64,000 bases of DNA, from assembly GCA_020850325.1 (NCBI GenBank), contig JADZEW010000026.1, positions 186,001-250,000 of the forward strand, in the 5' to 3' direction. The stretch comes from Methanoregulaceae archaeon (GTDB lineage: Bacteria > Armatimonadota > Fimbriimonadia > Fimbriimonadales > Fimbriimonadaceae). The notes under the pieces were generated by a model that saw only the letters and a list, made by a program, of their open reading frames with translations, did not search any database and was not told where the DNA came from. Shown piece by piece: positions 15,841 through 25,062 of this stretch (positions are counted from its first letter, which is position 1; each line of letters starts with the position of its first letter). Both the position numbers and the translations under genes were made by a program.

Positions 15841-16221
15841 TTACCTTGCATATTTCGCAATCCAGGGATCAGGACTCTCTCCCAAGTCCTCTCCGGTCAA
15901 GGTGCGCAGATGCGCGATGATGTCACGAATGGCACTGCGGCGAACCCGCTCAACCGTGCGGTCTAGCCCTGACCCGGCTTCCTGCTTGGTGCCCGAGGGG
16001 TAGTAGGAGATGATGAAGTAGAGACGGCTGGCCGCCCCAGCGGCGTCGCTTTGCAGGGCTTTGTTCCGCGACATCTCGAAGTTGCGCGTCTGCTCATCAG
16101 CGAACCCAGCGCGGAGCCAGAGTAGGCCATAGCTCAAGAGGAGCGCGACGAAGAGAATGGCCAGCCCAATCCCAGCGGTCCAGCGTATGATGGCTTGACG
16201 CTTGTCGGCTGAAGTGTTCAT
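15841..16221 (-). CDS. Single-pass membrane protein of unknown function
   Basis: The 126-residue product has a short polar N-terminus (MNTSADKRQAIIRW), one transmembrane helix (TAGIGLAILFVALLLSYGLL) and a soluble extracytoplasmic domain. That domain includes RNKALQSDAAGAASRLYFII and ends with a helical region (DRTVERVRRSAIRDIIAHLR). The start at ATG 16221 gives a conventional type II membrane topology; the open frame to 16344 overlaps the preceding gene and is not used here. No function can be assigned. It sits in a minus-strand run of small envelope proteins (16574 to 15334). Confidence 0.68.
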   Translation of the reverse strand: MNTSADKRQAIIRWTAGIGLAILFVALLLSYGLLWLRAGFADEQTRNFEMSRNKALQSDAAGAASRLYFIISYYPSGTKQEAGSGLDRTVERVRRSAIRDIIAHLRTLTGEDLGESPDPWIAKYAR

Positions 16222-16271
16222 CTCTGCTCTTCGAGGACGGTTCTTGATTGTTAATCGTAGGTCAATTGACT

Positions 16272-16574
16272 CTACTTCACTCTGAGCCACAGGTATTCGC
16301 CGCTGAGAAACACCACGTAGTAGATGGCCATCATGCCGTTGCACCCGCCTACGTTGCTGCCGGATTCGAACTCAACCGTGCCACCGTCGACCTCAAAGTC
16401 AACGATGTTGCTTCGGCACCAGTCGACCTTCAACTGCAGTTGGTGCCTTCCCGGCTCGACGTCGAAATCGACTTGCTCGCCATCCTTGATCGTCCCGATG
16501 ACCTTGCCGTCGAGGACAACTTTATACGCACGCAACACGTCAGCGTATCCGGACTCTCGGGTGATTCGGATCAT
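16272..16574 (-). CDS. Small beta-rich protein of unknown function
   Basis: A 100-residue protein whose first 75 residues look like a small beta-sandwich: AYKVVLDGKVIGTIKDGEQV then FDVEPGRHQLQLKVDWC, the pattern of PEGA-like or carrier domains that present short beta-hairpins. The C-terminus (MMAIYYVVFLSGEYLWLRVK) is hydrophobic and could be membrane-associated. A Shine-Dalgarno (TTAGGAG) precedes ATG 16574, and it begins 12 nt after the hydrolase gene, so it is the second gene of that operon. Confidence 0.7.
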   Translation of the reverse strand: MIRITRESGYADVLRAYKVVLDGKVIGTIKDGEQVDFDVEPGRHQLQLKVDWCRSNIVDFEVDGGTVEFESGSNVGGCNGMMAIYYVVFLSGEYLWLRVK

Positions 16575-16586
16575 CTCTCTGGGCTC

Positions 16587-17498
16587 CTAAGGATCCTTGT
16601 CATCCGTGCCTTGCCCAGCGTCGGAACTCCCCGAGAAGAACTCCGTCAGCCGACCCGAGAGCCACGCTTGGAACTCGGGCGTGGTCGGGGGGCAGTGTTT
16701 GCAACCCGCGATGACCTCGGTCACCGCATTCGGAAGCACCGAGCGCACTCGCGCCACCACGGCCTCGCCGGGGAACGAGATGTCCTCGGCCGCGCCGAGC
16801 ACCATCACCGGCATCGTCAATCGCTGGAGATCTGCGTCGGTCGCCACCGGCGGAATCCGGGGGTCGAAGGGCATGTCCCGTAGCGACTCGCCCATGTACC
16901 CCGCCCAGTCCGCGTCCCAGGTGGGCAGCAGCGGATCGAGGAACCGGCGCAGGTTCGCCTCCGACCCCGTCATTCGGTAGCGGAGCATCGGAAGGGCCAT
17001 CTGCGTGAGTCCCTTCCAGTGCGAGCCGTTCGCGATTCCGGCCGGCACCAAGAGCGCCAACTTCTCCACTCGCTCTGGCGACGACGAAGCGGCCAGCCGC
17101 GCCACAAACCCGCCCCAACTCACCCCAAACACATTCGCGGTCTCAATGTTCAACCCGTCCAGCACCTCGAACAGCCAGCGGGCGTGAGAGTCGTCATTCA
17201 ATGGTAACCGAACCTGCGGACCACGCACCGACTGCCCCGGCAGATCCGGCGCAATGATCCGATACTGGCTGAACAGCGGCCCCAGTTCGGAGAGCAAATG
17301 TGCGGAACCGGTGCGCATCGCGTGGAGACAGACGAGGGGCGGCGCGTCCCCGGGGCCGCCCATCAAGACGTGACTCGGCCCGAGAGAAGTAGAGACCTCA
17401 CGACTCTCTATAGGCGCGGGGATTCGGGCGAGAAACTTCTCGTACCAACCCTCCAGCCGAACTCTACCTTCGTCATTCTTCCAGTTCACCGGAGCCAT
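16587..17498 (-). CDS. Alpha/beta hydrolase
   Basis: A hydrolase of the alpha/beta fold; the substrate is not predictable. From ATG 17498 the protein is 303 residues. Visible elements are the oxyanion-hole strand (PLVCLHAMRTGSAHLLSELG), RIIAPDLPGQSVR, and the nucleophile elbow GVSWGG with the serine as nucleophile. PVMVLGAAEDISFPG carries the acid residue, and the catalytic His is probably in GCKHCPP. The chosen start has TAGTAT 8 nt upstream, and that hexamer lies inside the longer open frame starting at 17543, which argues against the longer form. It heads a minus-strand group of small envelope proteins. Confidence 0.88.
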   Translation of the reverse strand: MAPVNWKNDEGRVRLEGWYEKFLARIPAPIESREVSTSLGPSHVLMGGPGDAPPLVCLHAMRTGSAHLLSELGPLFSQYRIIAPDLPGQSVRGPQVRLPLNDDSHARWLFEVLDGLNIETANVFGVSWGGFVARLAASSSPERVEKLALLVPAGIANGSHWKGLTQMALPMLRYRMTGSEANLRRFLDPLLPTWDADWAGYMGESLRDMPFDPRIPPVATDADLQRLTMPVMVLGAAEDISFPGEAVVARVRSVLPNAVTEVIAGCKHCPPTTPEFQAWLSGRLTEFFSGSSDAGQGTDDKDP

Positions 17499-17506
17499 GG
17501 CATCCG

Positions 17507-17512
17507 ATACTA
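17507..17512 (-). promoter_or_regulatory. -10 hexamer of a leaderless hydrolase transcript
   Basis: TAGTAT on the minus strand is 8 nt (CGGATGCC) before ATG 17498. Confidence 0.45.
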
Positions 17513-17610
17513 CCATAGCCGCCAGATGGGTCGAGAAAGGCATCTCAGGGCGAGCGTAACAACTGCGTTACAACCGCGTTACAACCGGCGGGTTTGACAA
17601 GATCCTCACC

Positions 17611-17616
17611 TATACT
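17611..17616 (+). promoter_or_regulatory. -10 hexamer of a leaderless transcript (secreted Ig-like protein)
   Basis: TATACT is 7 nt (CTTTCCA) before ATG 17624 with no Shine-Dalgarno. A TTGACA at 17594-17599 is only 11 bp away, too close for a standard -35 element. Confidence 0.5.
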
Positions 17617-17623
17617 CTTTCCA

Positions 17624-19732
17624 ATGAAGCACCTTTGTCGTCTTGCTCTGGCATTGATTGGCGCCAGCCTGACCGTTCTGGCAGTGGCGCAACCCATGAT
17701 GTGGTTCCACGATTACAAGAATCGCGCGAACTCGAAAATCGCAAGGGATTACAGCGGAAGTCTGTATTACGTGTCGGTACAGCCCGCGAACCGGGGTTGG
17801 ACCATGTCGACGGACAAGTTTACGCCGGGCGGGGACAAGGTCTGGTCAAGAGACTTCTTCAACGGACGACCGGAGACGGAGACGTTCCACGTTGCGTCGG
17901 TCACCGCCGACGCGAACCATGTGTTCGCCGTAGCAAACCGTCGGCTGAACGACGAAACAGGCGCCGTCGTGGGTAGCTACCTGGTTGCCCTTCGCGGCAC
18001 GAATGGTAACTATGATCTCAATCACCCGGGTGATGGCGAAGCATTTGCGAGTGTTGCGGTTTCGAGCAACCATCTCGCCCTACTGTCGCAGAATCTGGCG
18101 ACGGGGGTCGCAAACGTCACCTTCTTCCAGACGGGCACTTGGACCAACATGGGGACGGTCAATCTGGGTGTCGTGGCCAGCGTCGTAGAGGTCAAGCTCG
18201 ACGTAGCCGGCAATGCCTATGTCGCGGCAAACAACACCAATGGCACGGTGCAAATCTCAAAGTGTTCAGCGGCGGGAGGCATTGCGTACCAGACGACCCT
18301 CGACGCGCCAAGTCCGCGGGTGAATGAGAAGTTGGTTCGCCTAGAAGTCGACACCGTCGCGGGGAGAGCCTATGCGATGGGCACGGTCGCCTATTCGCCG
18401 ACCGACCAAGACGTGATGCTCTATGTGGTGAACTCGGCCACCGGTGCCCAAGTTGGCATCCAGAGCGTCCGATCATCCAACACCGACGATATGGTCGGAG
18501 ACCTGAGCATCGTTCCCGGAAGTGGCGGCGTCATTGCGAGTGCTTACACGCCGTCTTCGGAGACGACGGTGGTGGCTCGTCGATCGACGTCGTCGGCTTC
18601 TGTCTGGAGCAAGACCCTTACGGAAACCCCCGCCGGGGCCGGTCGCTCGCATGGTACGGACGCTGATGGACAACTTGTGGTTATGAGTCCCATCTCAAAC
18701 ACCTCCGTTGCGATGGACCGCATCGATCGGGTGACGGGCGCAACGCTCGGTCGCGAGACGTTCTCGCTGTTGAACGATGCCAAGGCACGTCAGTTGATCA
18801 CGTCCTCAGGTTCGTACTTTGTGAGCTCAGAGCATCGAACGTACGTCCCGCAGGCCTGGGTAGCGCGGTTTCAACGGCTGCAATCGTCGCGCTTAAGCTT
18901 CACCCAAAACAACCGTCCCGGAGGCGAGACCGTCTTCGGTCGGATCCATCGATTCCCAACAACCACCGTGGAAGAGGCCTGGAGCGCGACGAGCAGCAAT
19001 CCAGCCGTGGCCTCCGTGCCTGCGACGGTCAACGTTCCCATCGGTGTCCAGACCTTCAACTTTCCGATTGTCCTGTCGCCGGTGTCGGTGAACACGAACG
19101 TGAGCATCAACATTCGCTTTGCCGGATTTGCCGATCAACAAACGCTAACGGTCATCCCCCCGGTGATCTGGCGGCTTCGCGCAATCCCACACGTTGTTGT
19201 CGGAGGTACCCCGACTGTCGCCCTTACTGAAATCGTTGGTGACGCCCCGGCGGGCGGACTGACCGTTGTTCTTTCGAGCAACAAGCCGGCAGTGGCGTCG
19301 GTCCCAGGAACTGGGGTTGTACCCGCGGGCGCTGACTTTGCCGAGTTCCCGGTCACGACCTACGGCGTGAACTCGAATCAAGGGGTGGTGCTCTCCGCCA
19401 CGACAGGTTCGGTGACGAAGACGGCCTTCATGGCGGTGAACGCTCCCTCGCTCACCAGCATCGCGGTGACCCCGGGGTCGCTTAAGGGCGGGGTGATCGG
19501 CACCCTAACGCTCAACCTCAACGGCATTGCGCCGACCGGCGGATTTAGCATCCTGCTGTTCTCGGGACTGCCCGCCACCGTAACGTTGCCCGCATCGGCT
19601 AGCGTTGCGGCTGGGCAAACCACGCGGAACATCTCGATGCCAACGGCCGCAGTAACGGCCACGACGCAAGTGACGATCTTTGCCACGCGCAGCGGCATCT
19701 ACAAGACTGCGACCGTTACGGTGACGCCATGA
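17624..19732 (+). CDS. Secreted protein with N-terminal propeller-like region and C-terminal Ig-like repeats (paralog 1)
   Basis: An exported protein of 702 residues with signal peptide MKHLCRLALALIGASLTVLA then VAQ. Residues 25-400 contain repeated short motifs of the type GSLYYVSVQP, NHVFAVANRRL and GNAYVAANNTNG, resembling blades of a beta-propeller. The C-terminal 280 residues contain repeated Ig-like modules built on NKPAVASVPGTGVVPAGADF, FPVTTYGVNSNQGVV and SLTSIAVTPGSLKGGVIGTL. There is no PEP-CTERM tail and no second membrane anchor, so it is probably released or surface-associated. The next gene overlaps by 4 bp (ATGA) and encodes a paralog with the same architecture. I know of no assigned function. 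Confidence 0.8.
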   Translation: MKHLCRLALALIGASLTVLAVAQPMMWFHDYKNRANSKIARDYSGSLYYVSVQPANRGWTMSTDKFTPGGDKVWSRDFFNGRPETETFHVASVTADANHVFAVANRRLNDETGAVVGSYLVALRGTNGNYDLNHPGDGEAFASVAVSSNHLALLSQNLATGVANVTFFQTGTWTNMGTVNLGVVASVVEVKLDVAGNAYVAANNTNGTVQISKCSAAGGIAYQTTLDAPSPRVNEKLVRLEVDTVAGRAYAMGTVAYSPTDQDVMLYVVNSATGAQVGIQSVRSSNTDDMVGDLSIVPGSGGVIASAYTPSSETTVVARRSTSSASVWSKTLTETPAGAGRSHGTDADGQLVVMSPISNTSVAMDRIDRVTGATLGRETFSLLNDAKARQLITSSGSYFVSSEHRTYVPQAWVARFQRLQSSRLSFTQNNRPGGETVFGRIHRFPTTTVEEAWSATSSNPAVASVPATVNVPIGVQTFNFPIVLSPVSVNTNVSINIRFAGFADQQTLTVIPPVIWRLRAIPHVVVGGTPTVALTEIVGDAPAGGLTVVLSSNKPAVASVPGTGVVPAGADFAEFPVTTYGVNSNQGVVLSATTGSVTKTAFMAVNAPSLTSIAVTPGSLKGGVIGTLTLNLNGIAPTGGFSILLFSGLPATVTLPASASVAAGQTTRNISMPTAAVTATTQVTIFATRSGIYKTATVTVTP

Positions 19733-21819
19733 AAACCCAAGGTACTACCATGCATAAACTCGTTCTGACCATCATCGCCCTTGTAGCTTCGGCCATCTCC
19801 TCGGCCCTGCCGACGGTTTGGAGTCACTATTACGACTATGCCAGAGGTGGCAAGTTGATTCGCGACGCAAGTTCTAATCTTTACTTCGTGCGATCGGTAC
19901 CGACGTCCACCGGGCGAAGCTATGTCATCGAGAAGTTCAACGCCGCCGGCGTGAAGATCTGGGAGAACACAGTCTGGGAGAATGGGCCGCTGGGCCTCCA
20001 ATTCGAAATCAAGCAACTGGCCGTTACGGCGACCGACCTGTATGTGCTCAGCCAAGTCCGGCATGAGGGGGGCACGGGAGACGCGAATCAGAGCTGGATT
20101 CGACGCCATCCGCTGAACTCCGGCCATACGTTTGGATCCTACGGAATCTTCTATGAGAACTTCGAGTCAATGGATCTTAACGAGTCGGAGGTCGTCGTCC
20201 ACGGTCGAAAACCAGAAACAGGTGAATCCTATATCTCATACTCCGGCCTGGATCTGACCGCACCCAACCGTGTTTACCTTGGGCCCACCGAACAAGCAGG
20301 GGTTGTCAAGATTGATCCTTCAGGGTTGACGTACGTGGCGACGACGCACCACGATCGTTTGAAGATATCGAAGTGCACTCGGATGGGCGGATTGCTGCAG
20401 CAGACCGAGCTCAACTCAACGAGCCACTATGGAGAAGACGCGTTAGCCCTCCAGATTGACCCGGCCGCGAATCGTGCCTACGTGTTGATGCGGGGTGCCT
20501 ACGGCCCCACCGACACGGATGTCATGATCTATTACGTCAACCTTGCGACGCTTGCGCTGGCCGGCACCTATTCGGTGAGCAACACGGTGACCTCGGAGTG
20601 GGAAGCCGAACTCACCCTGCTGCCCAATGCGGGAGTCATTGCGAGCGCCGTGCTTTCTGGGCAGAACCAGACTCGGGTCATCCGGAGGAACACGACTGGA
20701 GGACTGGTCTGGGACAAGCTCTTTGTTGTGCCGTTCTCAAACGAGCGACACGTCCACGCGATCGGGCCTGATGGCAGCTTTCATATCGTGAGCTACCACC
20801 ACAATGCCCCCAACGTCTTCTATCGATTTAACGCGAGCACAGGAGCCAGCATGGGGCAACTAACGATGAGCTTTCAGTCGTTCCGGCCGCAAGACGTGTT
20901 CATCGACGCCGCAGGCAACTTCTTCGCAAACTTTGACACCGTGAATGGCGCAATGATCATGAGGATACAGCCTGCCCAACTGTCGTTCTCTGCCAACAAC
21001 CTCGCCGGAGGCGTGGCTGCGAACGGGATCATTACGCTAAGTGAACCATCCGCGGTCAACCAAGTTTGGACCGTCGCCAGTTCGAATGCAAGCTTGGTCG
21101 GGGTCCCCGCGACGGTTACCTTGACGGCGGGCAACACAACCGCGAGTTTCCCGCTGACTGTCGGCTCCGTCACGGCGATCACGAGCGTTAGCATTAATGT
21201 CCGCCACAGCGGGTTCATCTCTCAACAGAACTTGACGCTCGTGCCATCGATGATCCAATCACTGTCGATCTCGCCCAACGTTGTCGTTGGGGGCGTTGCT
21301 ACAACCGGTACGGCCACGCTCTCGGGAACCGCGCCAGCGGGTGGGCGGCTGGTCAATCTCACGAGCAACAAGACGAATGTGGCTACCGTTCCCGCAACAA
21401 GAACCGTTGCGGCAGGTGCGACGGCGGTGACCTTCCCCGTCACAACGTTTGGAGTCAACACGAATCAGGGCGTGGTCATTACGGCAACGACGGGCACGGT
21501 GTCGAAGACGGCATTCTTCGCGGTGAACGCGCCCTCACTGACGTCGATCTCGCTAAACCCGACGACCCTCAGGGGTGGCGTGACAGGATCGCTCACGCTG
21601 AACATCAGTGGGGTTGCCCCTCTCGGCGGGTTCTCGATCGTCCTGTTCTCCGGAGCGCCGGGCATGGTGTTTCTGCCCGCCGCGGCATCCGTTACTGCCG
21701 GGCTGACAAGCCGAACGATCAGCGTGCCTACGGCCGCAGTGACGTCCACCGCGGCTGTGACTGTCTTCGCGACCCGCAGCGGCATTTACCGGACTGCCAC
21801 ACTGACAGTTACACCTTAG
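19729..21819 (+). CDS. Secreted protein with propeller-like region and Ig-like repeats (paralog 2)
   Basis: This is the tandem paralog of the preceding gene, 696 residues, translated from the overlapping ATGA. The signal peptide begins near MHKLVLTIIALVASAISSAL, so an internal ATG at 19750 is also possible. The N-terminal half again carries short propeller-like repeats (SNLYFVRSVPTSTGRSYVIE, SGLTYVATTHHDRLKISKCT). The C-terminal modules (VVVGGVATTGTATLSGTAPA, NAPSLTSISLNPTTLRGGVT) align closely with paralog 1, and the last 90 residues are the most similar. The N-terminal halves have diverged more, which would fit different binding partners on a shared stalk. It ends 81 nt before the convergent EpsI gene. 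Confidence 0.8.
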   Translation: MKTQGTTMHKLVLTIIALVASAISSALPTVWSHYYDYARGGKLIRDASSNLYFVRSVPTSTGRSYVIEKFNAAGVKIWENTVWENGPLGLQFEIKQLAVTATDLYVLSQVRHEGGTGDANQSWIRRHPLNSGHTFGSYGIFYENFESMDLNESEVVVHGRKPETGESYISYSGLDLTAPNRVYLGPTEQAGVVKIDPSGLTYVATTHHDRLKISKCTRMGGLLQQTELNSTSHYGEDALALQIDPAANRAYVLMRGAYGPTDTDVMIYYVNLATLALAGTYSVSNTVTSEWEAELTLLPNAGVIASAVLSGQNQTRVIRRNTTGGLVWDKLFVVPFSNERHVHAIGPDGSFHIVSYHHNAPNVFYRFNASTGASMGQLTMSFQSFRPQDVFIDAAGNFFANFDTVNGAMIMRIQPAQLSFSANNLAGGVAANGIITLSEPSAVNQVWTVASSNASLVGVPATVTLTAGNTTASFPLTVGSVTAITSVSINVRHSGFISQQNLTLVPSMIQSLSISPNVVVGGVATTGTATLSGTAPAGGRLVNLTSNKTNVATVPATRTVAAGATAVTFPVTTFGVNTNQGVVITATTGTVSKTAFFAVNAPSLTSISLNPTTLRGGVTGSLTLNISGVAPLGGFSIVLFSGAPGMVFLPAAASVTAGLTSRTISVPTAAVTSTAAVTVFATRSGIYRTATLTVTP

Positions 21820-21900
21820 AAAGGACGCTCTACCGGGCTCCACAATGGAGCCCGGTCGAACCTAGAACTCTTCGGCTGTTCCTATACGATCCAAAAGCCC

Positions 21901-22560
21901 TTAGAAGAACCCACTGCTCGATTCTTGAGCCGCAACGACGTACTTCTTAATGAACTCAAGGAGCAGCTTCTTGTCCGGATTGGAATGCAGTGGGATCACG
22001 CGGAAGAAGGTCGAGTCCAGGTTATCACCCATTCTCAGCTGTTCCATAAACATGGCCCAAGTGAGATTGTAGTTTGTCGGATACCACTTGTCTCGCGGAC
22101 CCTTGTAGAACATGGCGGCAATGATCTTTCCGCGCACATCATGATTTACTTCGACGATCGTGACGGGAATGTCGCCTCGTTCGGTCGAGACAATCTCCTG
22201 AGATTCGCCAATGATCGTATAGCCTTGAGCCTGGAAGCAAATCCTGTTGTCATGGAACGAGTTCTTGTCGTTGCCCGAGATCAGTAACACGTCGTAGCTC
22301 TCTGCTTCGTGCGAGTAGATACGACCAACTGCCCCAAACGGATTGAGAACGGTGTACGTGTTCTCATCCACTTTGTACGAGCACATGGGGTTCTCTTGAC
22401 TGGGCGTGAACCTAAAGTCGCCGACAACGGCCGGCGCGGCTTTCTCCATGAATGCCTCATCCTTCTTACCGTAGTCCGGCCTAGGCATTGCGTGGAGTAT
22501 GACACCAGCAACGAGGAGTAGCCCTGCAACAGCGAATGCGCGAAGTCTTAGTCTTTCCAT
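21901..22560 (-). CDS. epsI: EpsI-family exosortase-associated protein
   Basis: EpsI-type proteins accompany exosortases and are needed for export or sorting of surface polymers or PEP-CTERM proteins. The 219-residue product starts with one transmembrane helix (LRAFAVAGLLLVAGVILHAM), consistent with a signal anchor. The extracytoplasmic domain contains the family hallmark region around NRICFQAQGYTIIGESQEIV and the pairing MFYKGPRDKWYPTNYNLTWA. It overlaps the 3' end of the exosortase gene by 13 nt, so both are made from one transcript. In some species EpsI is fused to the exosortase; here it is a separate gene. Confidence 0.85.
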   Translation of the reverse strand: MERLRLRAFAVAGLLLVAGVILHAMPRPDYGKKDEAFMEKAAPAVVGDFRFTPSQENPMCSYKVDENTYTVLNPFGAVGRIYSHEAESYDVLLISGNDKNSFHDNRICFQAQGYTIIGESQEIVSTERGDIPVTIVEVNHDVRGKIIAAMFYKGPRDKWYPTNYNLTWAMFMEQLRMGDNLDSTFFRVIPLHSNPDKKLLLEFIKKYVVAAQESSSGFF

Positions 22561-23459
22561 CCCATTAACCTAAAAATCTTAAAGAGAACAACGAAACAAA
22601 CAATGAGCGTGATGTAGCCACTGTAATCGTGGAACTTGAGTCCAGCGTCCCGGCCATAGGTCTCCCCGACCACTCCGATCAAGGCAATTCTGAGTCCGTT
22701 GATGAGGATTGCAAGAACCGGAATCAACGCCAGTGCAATCATGTTTGCCCACCACTTCAGCCGAGCGATCAGCACAAAGAACACGGTGAAGGCGACCAAG
22801 GCTAACAAGAGCTTCAACCCGCTACAGGGCACCTCCACGTTCAACTGGAAGTTGTTCATGTAGATGACCGTCGGATCGGATTGGTAGACGAAGAATCCGC
22901 TTAATCGAAGAAGTTCGTAAGCGACTTTGGTCGAGATAACTTGAAGCGGATTTGTCGTATTGTTGACGATCGCGCTCCACAAGGGAAGGCAGAAAGCCAA
23001 GTACCCGATCGGAGCGATCGAAATGAGCATCCAACGAAAACCCGCAATCACCCAAACCGCACTAATCGCCGTAGCAATCATTCCCAGTGACAACAACCCG
23101 TCGATTCGGGACACCGTGGCCGGATACATGACTACGAGGAGGATCAAGAGAAACGGAATCCCCATCACGCCAAACTTCGCGGGGGTGTCTTTGATCCGAG
23201 GCCACCACTTGTAAAGAATGAACGCGGAAATCAGCGGAACAATGGGACCGTGGCTGTAATAGCCATCCGGGCCATTCCAGAGGGTAGGTAACTGCAGCAG
23301 GAGTGGCCAGAAAAGGACACATAGGCTGGCCGTGACGGCAAGCGCTGGTAAGAATGCTGGTGAAGCGACCGCCGCGCGAAGAGCGCCGAGTACTGCATCA
23401 AGAGTCGACGTGGACGGCGGTGACGCCGTTTCTAAGGTGGTAGTATCTACGGCTTCCAT
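22548..23459 (-). CDS. xrt: Exosortase (PEP-CTERM processing membrane transpeptidase)
   Basis: A polytopic membrane cysteine protease/transpeptidase predicted to cleave PEP-CTERM tails and attach proteins to the envelope. From ATG 23459 it has 303 residues and about eight hydrophobic segments. The three catalytic residues of the family are present: C212 in VEVPCSGLKLLLAL, R257 in INGLRIALIGVVGE and H277 in GLKFHDYSGY. The frame is open to 23630, but the extra N-terminal part is polar and overlaps the divergent gene, so the shorter start is preferred. A PEP-CTERM substrate occurs in this window at 50.1-50.7 kb. EpsI follows with a 13-nt overlap. Confidence 0.9.
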   Translation of the reverse strand: MEAVDTTTLETASPPSTSTLDAVLGALRAAVASPAFLPALAVTASLCVLFWPLLLQLPTLWNGPDGYYSHGPIVPLISAFILYKWWPRIKDTPAKFGVMGIPFLLILLVVMYPATVSRIDGLLSLGMIATAISAVWVIAGFRWMLISIAPIGYLAFCLPLWSAIVNNTTNPLQVISTKVAYELLRLSGFFVYQSDPTVIYMNNFQLNVEVPCSGLKLLLALVAFTVFFVLIARLKWWANMIALALIPVLAILINGLRIALIGVVGETYGRDAGLKFHDYSGYITLIVCFVVLFKIFRLMGWKD

Positions 23460-23601
23460 AACGACTTGGCGCGGACTCGTGCCAGATGGGGACTTATTGT
23501 ACCAATCCCTATTGACAACGATATCCTCACGGCATTGGTTCCGCAACTTCCGGGCCAACTCGACAGGAATCCTTTGACTTCCCCACGACGTCCTGTCCCG
23601 C

Positions 23602-24699
23602 ATGAGAAGTTCAGGTTCAAGGGACGGCAAGAAAGGCCTGTCTCAATTCCTGCTTGCGATCCTGATCCTCATCGCCGCATCCACCCTTCAACTGACGGCA
23701 ATGGTCGTTGCTCCCGATCCTCATGGGCCCTTCGGTGTGGTCACGATGGTGGAGCGAGAATCCGCGCCACCCTTCTCGTATCGTGCGCTCATGCCGATCG
23801 TGGTGGACGGGCTCGAACGGGCCGCCTCCCCCGTTGCCGCAAAGGTGCGATCCATTTGGTCGGCCGACTGGACCCAAGAGCAGTCAATCACTAACAACCG
23901 AGCAAAGTCGCTGCTTGAGCATATCGGCGCGACCAGCGAGAGCGACGCCGTTCATCTCGTGTTCTGGGGTTTGTGTGGCGTCGGTTGCTTTGCCACGTTC
24001 GGTGTGTCTCTTTGGCGTATTCTGGCGGAGTCGGTTGGCGAATCTCGAGGCGGACTACTTGCCGTCATGAGCATGCTCCTCCTGATGCCCATCCTCTTGC
24101 GTCCGCCCCTTCAGATGTACGACCCCATGACACTAGCAATGGGAGCGGCCCTGGCCTTCTGCGCTTTAAGGAGGGCCTGGATTCCGTTCTTCCTCCTTCT
24201 ACCGCTGGCTTGCACGGCTAAAGAAGCACTCTTGATACTCGCAGTATTGCCCATGCTTGCGCAGATCCAGTCCAAGTCGTGGCTTCGATTGGGGGGTACT
24301 GTCGGGCTGACCGTGGCCGCGTATCTTATCGGTAAGGCCATTGCCGGAACGCCACCATCAACTGGACCCCAGTTCCAACTTACTTTGTCGGAGAACATCG
24401 ATCTGTTGCGCGGTAAGAACCTCGGGGCAGTCTTGCTCAGTTTCGTGGTTCTGACCCCCATTCTCAGCCTGATTGTTACCTCTTGGAAGTCGATGCCAAG
24501 AGCAAGTCGAAGTCAGCTCGGGGTGACTGCGATGATTATGGTGCCGCCCCTGATCGTCTTCGGACGACTGGTCGAAGCGAGAATATTCTATGAGATCATT
24601 CCGTTGGCCCTCATGTTGACCATTCCCCACTCATGGTTGGTAAATCCAGAGGCAGAAGGACGATCTGATCCGGACCGAGCTACGAGTCCTCCTTTGTGA
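23602..24699 (+). CDS. Polytopic membrane protein of unknown function
   Basis: The 365-residue product has about eight to nine transmembrane segments, among them FLLAILILIAASTLQLTAMV, GLLAVMSMLLLMPILLRPPL, FFLLLPLACTAKEALLILAV and LGAVLLSFVVLTPILSLIVT. An extracytoplasmic loop of about 100 residues follows the first helix. The conserved-looking RPPLQMYDPMTLAMGAALAF after helix 3 and the overall layout recall multi-pass glycan or polymer-biosynthesis proteins, but I cannot assign it to a family. It is divergent from the exosortase gene and convergent with the fliT-like gene, 27 nt away. No Shine-Dalgarno is obvious at ATG 23602. Confidence 0.72.
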   Translation: MRSSGSRDGKKGLSQFLLAILILIAASTLQLTAMVVAPDPHGPFGVVTMVERESAPPFSYRALMPIVVDGLERAASPVAAKVRSIWSADWTQEQSITNNRAKSLLEHIGATSESDAVHLVFWGLCGVGCFATFGVSLWRILAESVGESRGGLLAVMSMLLLMPILLRPPLQMYDPMTLAMGAALAFCALRRAWIPFFLLLPLACTAKEALLILAVLPMLAQIQSKSWLRLGGTVGLTVAAYLIGKAIAGTPPSTGPQFQLTLSENIDLLRGKNLGAVLLSFVVLTPILSLIVTSWKSMPRASRSQLGVTAMIMVPPLIVFGRLVEARIFYEIIPLALMLTIPHSWLVNPEAEGRSDPDRATSPPL

Positions 24700-24726
24700 A
24701 CATGGATTCTTCGTCGCGTAACGAGG

Positions 24727-25062
24727 TCAGGAGATCGCATCCCAAGAGACGGGCATGCCCGTTCCACGGTAAGCGCGGCGCGCCCGGCGTGATTCCCATT
24801 GGTCGCGCTGATCCTGGGCCAGCGAGCGTTGCATCGTTCGCAAGCGATCGACCATGTCCGCCTCCAGCACCTGGATCTTCGCCAGAACATCGTTGACCGA
24901 CCGCGTCATCGGTACGGCTTCCAACTGGTCGAGAATCTGCTCTCGCCGGTGAAAGAGGGCATTGGACTCCTCCCAATCTTCGCGCCCAAGGGCGTGGTCG
25001 AGGGCAAGAGTCAGCAGCAACATCTGCTGCGCCAAAGCATCAGGCGACGGCTTGACCTGCAT
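24727..25062 (-). CDS. FliT-like flagellar chaperone (putative)
   Basis: A 111-residue, almost entirely helical protein (EDWEESNALFHRREQILDQL, VLAKIQVLEADMVDRLRTMQ) encoded immediately after fliS, with a 23-nt overlap. Small helical proteins in this position are usually FliT, which chaperones the filament cap protein FliD. AGGAG lies 8 nt before ATG 25062. Sequence conservation in FliT is low, so the call rests mainly on position, size and helical character. Confidence 0.6.
   Translation of the reverse strand: MQVKPSPDALAQQMLLLTLALDHALGREDWEESNALFHRREQILDQLEAVPMTRSVNDVLAKIQVLEADMVDRLRTMQRSLAQDQRDQWESRRARRAYRGTGMPVSWDAIS

Noticed and set aside
17594-17599. TTGACA as the -35 element of the secreted-protein promoter
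   Set aside because: It is only 11 bp from TATACT; standard spacing is 16-18 bp. The similarity may be accidental.
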